From Carettochelys insculpta (taxonomy: Eukaryota; Chordata; Testudines; Carettochelyidae), in assembly GCF_033958435.1 (NCBI RefSeq), contig NC_134144.1:10658010-10722009 (forward strand): a DNA stretch of 64,000 bases, given 5' to 3'. Within the stretch, counting starts at the first letter, position 1; every line of letters starts with the position of its first letter. The notes under the pieces are model-generated. The model searched no databases and was not told where the DNA came from. It was given only the letters and a program-made list of their open reading frames with translations. This document shows, piece by piece, positions 59,320-64,000 of the stretch. Made by a program: the position numbers and the translations under genes.

Positions 59320-59327
59320 ATCTACAC

Positions 59328-61204
59328 TAAGCCCATGTATTACAGAAACATCTCTGTTAAATAAGAACTCAGGGATTACCATAGTGCTCCTGACCAGTAA
59401 TCCATCTTCTTTTCCAAACTCTATGGCCCTACCTTGGCACAGCTGCAATTCCATTGCATTCAGTGGGGAATAAGTGAGTGCTTATTGGGCTGTTGAGTGA
59501 TCCTGGAGGGTGGGGAGCTGGCTGAGTACTGGCTCCTCTTTTCTGTAACAAATAAAAAGCACTGTCTATTATTTAACTTAACCACAACTAAGTTTGTTAG
59601 GCAGAAAGTATGTACATCCTTATTCATCTCTCCAGTCATAGGAGCTTTCAGGAAAGCTAGGTTTTGTGTGAATTTTAATATGTAGAGTATTTCCTGATGG
59701 TGGCAATCTGAGCCTAAAGATTAAAACATATGGGCCAAATCCTCAAAGCTGATATCAACCAACCCGACTCCTTTGACTTTCGTGGGCCTAGACTGGTTAA
59801 CACAAGCTGAGCTTCTGGCCCAAAGGGAAGGGAAAACTTGATAATACAAACCCTAGGTCTTCCTGATTGTCTGGCAGAAGACACCTAGAAGAGGAAACCA
59901 GGGAAAAATGGGCAGCTTAAGGGCCAAATTGGGTGAAGAAGAGCGTGTGCTTAAGTCTAACACTGAAACATTTTAGCCGAAGGCCTTTAACACAGCATTT
60001 TGAGTGAGATGGATTTAACTACAGCCTTCCCTCACAGTCCTGACTCTTGGGTTTCATGATTAACCAGTCATCATTTTTCTGAACCCCTCTATTCTCCATG
60101 ACAGGGGCATGGCCTCCGAATAAACAATGGACTTGACCTTGCTTTGAGTACCTGAGAAAGGGGTGTTCTGATAAGTGAGGTGCAGAGAAACAGGGCTACT
60201 CAACAATGAAGAGGGAGCATCAGGTTCCTCTTGGTGAAGGGTATTTTCCTTGCTTAATAGAATACTGTGTTCTGCTGTTCAGAGGGTGAGGGTCTGTGCA
60301 TTGTATGGCGGGGGGACACTGTGGGTGGTTTGGGCATTTCAGCCAGAGCATAGTGCCTGCTAGAGTGCGTTTGGGTTACTATGGCGACAGAGGGACGATG
60401 CTCATCAGTATTTGCTACATAATACTTTAGAAGGAGGATTTAGAGAGGTAGAACAAAGCCTCATAGGGAAGCATCAAACCTAATCAGTCCCCGGACTGAA
60501 AGCAAGCCAAACTTCCGTTTAGACACCATGGTGTTCATTTTGGTCCTGGGAACTGTTCCAGGCCTGAGCTGGGCATGTTCGTTATCCCTCCTGTGCAGCA
60601 TTCAAAGAGGCTTCTCCATTCAAATGGCAGCGTTTGCTCACCTGGCTGGGAAGGAAACCCACTGAGTGGAGAAGAAGGAGCGAAAGTGGAGGGTTTTTCT
60701 CATTTAAACAATATCCCTTTGTACCTGGTTTATAAAACATGAAGAAAACCACATGAATATTGAACAAGTTGCCTAAATGAACCACAAACTCTCCCATGGC
60801 GTTTTTATTGAGCTGTGTGAATAGCAGCCTTAGATCCAGTCCTGTTCAGCAAAGCAACAAGTGTTCAAAGGGCTGTTAGTCTAAAGAAGCCGTTCAAGGT
60901 GTTTTTCATAATATTTAAATCATAATTTGCTCCCCATCACTGTTGTTTTAACCACCTCCCCTGGGATGTTGGAAATGGACATGTTTCTTTTCCGTTTTAA
61001 ATGCAGTGTTTTAAAAAGCAAGCCACAGAACATCTCTGCTGCCAAGCAACAAAGAGCGAACCTGCTTCTGACGGGAAGCACAACAAAACCTGAGTGAAAC
61101 TGATCACTCTCCAAGAAGTGATTTAAACTGCCCCCCTCCCCTTTGGCCATATGATCCTGTCTCATTGCCAGGAGGTTAGGAAAAGTTGGGTAAACTTGGT
61201 AGCA
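59328..61204. other. No gene recognised; small palindrome and possible conserved block
   Basis: A fold-back repeat lies at 59731-59821 (GGGCCAAATCCTCA and AGCTTCTGGCCC ends). 60900-61135 is repeat-free and may be a conserved element. No exon was found. Confidence 0.45.
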
Positions 61205-61460
61205 TTATTATTATCTGGTTTACAGAAGAGACCAGAAAACCCAGACAACACTGGGGCCCATTGTGGTAGGGCGCATAATAAAAGAGAGTCCATGCTCAAA
61301 GAGCGTACTGGTGAAGGAGAAAAACCCACTATAGAGTGGGAGCAGGAAACAGATCACTGGAAGCTGAAGTGCCTTAGCCACAATCACTCAGCAAATCAGT
61401 GGCAGAGCCAAGAATAGAGCCTGTAGCTCCCATCCAGTGCTCTATCTACTGGCCCATGCT
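61205..61460. repeat. Old LINE-derived repeat followed by reversed MIR
   Basis: 61205-61310 resembles the family at 43280 ('ggggcccattgtggtagg', 'catgctcaaagagcgtact'). 61355-61460 reads as a reversed MIR end ('ctcagcaaatcagtggcag', 'gtgctctatctact'). Confidence 0.5.
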
Positions 61461-61554
61461 GTGTGCCTCTTCCAAAAAGCCCCACAAGCCTCTGTGATAC
61501 TGCATAAATTATGCTGAGAGAGGGAATAAAGGACAATCTGCCTAGGAGGGCAAA

Positions 61555-61700
61555 AGACTTCCCTTACTCCTAACCAGGAGCAGGAGTATCGCGGTTGATG
61601 GAAGCGCCTTGTATTAGCATGTTCCCACTAAATCAAACTCTGGAAGATCGACCGTGGCAGAATTCTGGGAATAATACAGCTGGAGTGGATGTAACTTGGG
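61555..61700. mobile_element. TIR MITE fragment, family D, copy 2
   Basis: 'gagtatcgcggttgatgg', 'ctaaatcaaactctggaag' and 'gatcgaccgtggcagaat' match blocks of the element at 46274. Its ends are lost. Confidence 0.5.
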
Positions 61701-61814
61701 TTGATTTACCAGGAATTTCACTGTGTCACGTCAATGGGAGATGTGCTCTGATCGACTTACCTTGCTCTTCTTGGAGAGGTGGAGAACTGGAGTTGATAGC
61801 AGAGGCTCCCTCGA

Positions 61815-62999
61815 TTGCAGCTGTGTCAGTCTACTGAGTGGCGAATCCCTTTGTTTGCTTCCAGGAGGGTCATTGATTAAGCAGAAAGACTGAACCGTGC
61901 CCTTCCGCAAACTTGAACCTTTGCATTATTGCCACCCCTAAATCAATAGCTTTGGACGTGTCAGCTGGGCTGGATTAGGTCATAGGCTCCATACGCTTGA
62001 ACCTGGGTTCCTGGCTCCCGAAGTTAGACAGTGATGTCAGAGTCTCAGCTGTCATAACAAATATCTTTCTAGCCCTCAGGAGTGTAGCAAGAAAAGCTTG
62101 AAAACATGACCCAGGTGTCACTAATGCAGTGACGTTGCCTGGGTGTGCAGAGAGTCTGACTCAATAGCTCTGAGAAGGGAGAAGTGCCCCACATAGCTCT
62201 CTCTGCTCTGCTGCTGTGAAAGGGCCCCAGTGACGTAATTCCAGCAGACGATGCTTTGTGTGGGGAAATCTCTCTGTCATCACGGCCGTGGCACGGTGGT
62301 GCTGGTGCTATCACCCCACGTGTGGGGCGAGTTCTCCCTCCTTGGGAGCCCTGAAGATGGCAGGTAAGGGTTGGAGGCGTGTCAAGGTCCTAGCCTGCCC
62401 AAGGAGGAGAGTGATCAATTGCTCTCGTGGGATGGCCTCCAGTTGCCTCGGCAACCCGGAACAGGCCCTCGTCACACAGCCAGGGTGCCTTGGGGCCTGG
62501 ACTGCCTAACCTCGCCCTGCACAGTGGCGCTAACCAGAGCTGGTTGCTAGGGTGTGCAACAAGTTGTGGGGTAGGTGACGTGGCGATAACACCAGCTGTA
62601 TTTTTTCCCTTCAGACTGTCTCTATAATTGTTACCTTAGATGCCGCTATCTAAAGGAAATGCCAGACTTTACATTATCCCCGTGAAGTGCTCTGACAGGC
62701 TGACAAGGAGCTTTTGGTGGTTTCCACCCCCCCCCCCCCCGCCCCCTTGCTTCTCCATTAACTCTGTCAGTGCTGGATGCAATGGCGTTTCCAGGAGAGG
62801 AGTTTGGTAGCCAGGGAGTGAGGGGGTGGGAATATTTGAATTTGAATGACAGGCTTTTTTTGCCCACCTGGAAACAATTCTACAGGGCCCCTTATCCCGG
62901 TCAGAGAAGGTGGCTGTGACACACTTTTTGAAGCATGGAAGAGAGGGCGGGACAGGGGTATGGACATGCCCACAAGGAAGCTGATGACGTGATCATGGA
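61815..62999. other. No gene recognised
   Basis: Contains a poly-C tract at 62727-62740. Open frames are short, with no domain. Confidence 0.5.
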
Positions 63000-63117
63000 G
63001 ATTGCAAGCTCTTTGGGGCAGGTATCATCTCTTTGCTATGCATGTATGCACTGCCTGGTGCAATGGAGTCCTGGTTCAGCCCTGTGGTGCCGGACAGTAT
63101 GGTAATGCTGATCACAA
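63000..63117 (+). repeat. L2/L3-type LINE 3' tail
   Basis: 'gcaagctctttggggcagg', 'tatcatctctttgctatgc' and 'cctggtgcaatggagtcctg' are the familiar 3' tail of an ancient amniote LINE/SINE family. Confidence 0.6.
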
Positions 63118-63123
63118 TACAAC

Positions 63124-63915
63124 GGTATCAGAGGGGTAGCCGAGTTATTGTATCTCTTCTAAAACAACAATCTTATAGACACCTTATAGACTAGCAGCTA
63201 TTTTGGAGCATAAGCTTCCGTGGGCAAAGACCTGCTTCGTCAGATGCATGAGTTGGGGGTGGTTCCAGAGGAGGGTTTAAATATATGGGCTTATGAAAAG
63301 GAGGGAATCCCATTCAAGAGAAGGGCCAGAGTTGACAAGGTCTGTTCAGTCACGGAGGACACAGTCAGACATCGAGAATGGCAACATACAAAAGCCTGTA
63401 GGAGAACACTTCAATTGCCCTGGACACTCAGTAACAGATTTAAAAGTTGCAGTCCTACAACAAAAACACTTCAAAAACAGACTCCAAAGAGAAACTGCAG
63501 AGCTGAAATTCATTTGCAAATTTGACACCCTTAACCAAGGACTGAACAGAGACTGGGCGCAGCTGGCCAATTACAAAAGCAGTCTCTCCGGTCTTGATGT
63601 TCACACCTCCACGTTAGCTACTGATAATTGGCCACATCCTCCCTGGCTGAATTGGTCTGATTGCTCTTTTGATGTTCACAACTCCACATTAACTAGTGAT
63701 AACGGGACACACCCTTTGTGACTGAACAGACCTTGCCAACTCTGGCCTTCCTCTTGAATGGGGACTCCCTCCTTTTCGTAAGCCCATATATTTGAACCCT
63801 CTTCTGGAACCCCCAACTCATGCATCTGACGAAGCAGGTCTTTGCCCACGAAAGCTTATACTCCAAAATATCTTTTAGTCTATAAGGAGCCACAGGACTT
63901 GTTGTTGTTTTTAAT
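63124..63915 (+). mobile_element. Penelope-like element with inverted terminal repeats and an open GIY-YIG tail
   Basis: The left arm (about 63160-63353) and right arm (about 63717-63915) are inverted copies nearly 200 bases long, sharing GGGCAAAGACCTGCTTCGTC and 'cagatgcatgagttggggg'. Between them is a forward frame open from 63293 to 63721 without a stop. Its central part carries V-G-E-H-F-N-C-P-G-H-S, then R-E-T-A-E-L-K-F-I and F-D-T-L-N-Q-G-L-N-R-D. These are the last conserved blocks of the GIY-YIG endonuclease that forms the C-terminus of Penelope-like retroelements, including the conserved Glu. The reverse transcriptase is absent, so this is a 5'-truncated, non-autonomous copy. Inverted flanks are a known PLE configuration. 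Confidence 0.75.
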
Positions 63916-64000
63916 CGAAGAACAGAAGTTTCCAGGGTGCACACATGTCATCTCCGTGGGCTAGTTGCTGGTTTGATTAGCCTAGTCCTGAGATGTGGCT

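Noticed and set aside
26581..64000. Search for NRP2 or other neighbour-gene exons on either strand
   Set aside because: No CUB, discoidin, MAM or transmembrane/tail segment was recognised. In mammals the gap between these genes is much larger than the space left here.

Overview
This is a vertebrate nuclear window, almost certainly from a turtle. The evidence is a multi-exon gene with long introns and typical splice sites, and a repeat load of Penelope-like elements (PLEs), a DIRS element with inverted ends, TIR DNA elements beginning GGCTAYGTCTACAC, hAT MITEs, CR1 pieces and MIR-type SINEs. I know this mixture from turtle genomes. The repeat dialect recalls softshell turtles, but that is only an impression.

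Positions 1 to about 26,580 hold the 3' half of one gene on the + strand, INO80D, a subunit of the INO80 chromatin-remodelling complex. Five coding exons (1917-2020, 6403-6536, 7912-8129, 9928-10085, 12238-13406) join in frame and give about 593 C-terminal residues. These contain a paired C3H zinc-binding module, a basic nuclear-localisation tract, an acidic segment and a long Ser/Thr/Pro/His-rich tail ending at TGA 13404-13406. The N-terminal exons lie upstream of the window. A very long 3'UTR probably follows, ending near the AATAAA at 26555-26560. The first complete intron (2021-6402) carries the hallmarks of a U12-type (minor spliceosome) intron.

The introns are packed with transposable elements. 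The first complete intron holds a DIRS remnant with gag-like and recombinase-like pieces. The third and fourth place TE ends 24 bp upstream and 52 bp downstream of one coding exon. Two close copies of the same TIR element sit in two different introns of the gene.

From about 26.6 kb to the end I find no credible protein-coding exon on either strand. This stretch looks intergenic and is dominated by transposon fossils: hAT MITEs (one with a perfect 8-bp target duplication), a palindromic fold-back element, LTR-like insertions nested in other elements, a LINE ORF2 tail, reverse-strand PLE pieces, and at 63.1-63.9 kb a PLE fragment with inverted flanks and an open GIY-YIG-type reading frame. In mammals the 3' neighbour of INO80D is NRP2, transcribed convergently at a large distance. 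That fits the empty downstream half, but no NRP2 exon was recognised. No bacterial, CRISPR or operon-like feature is present.
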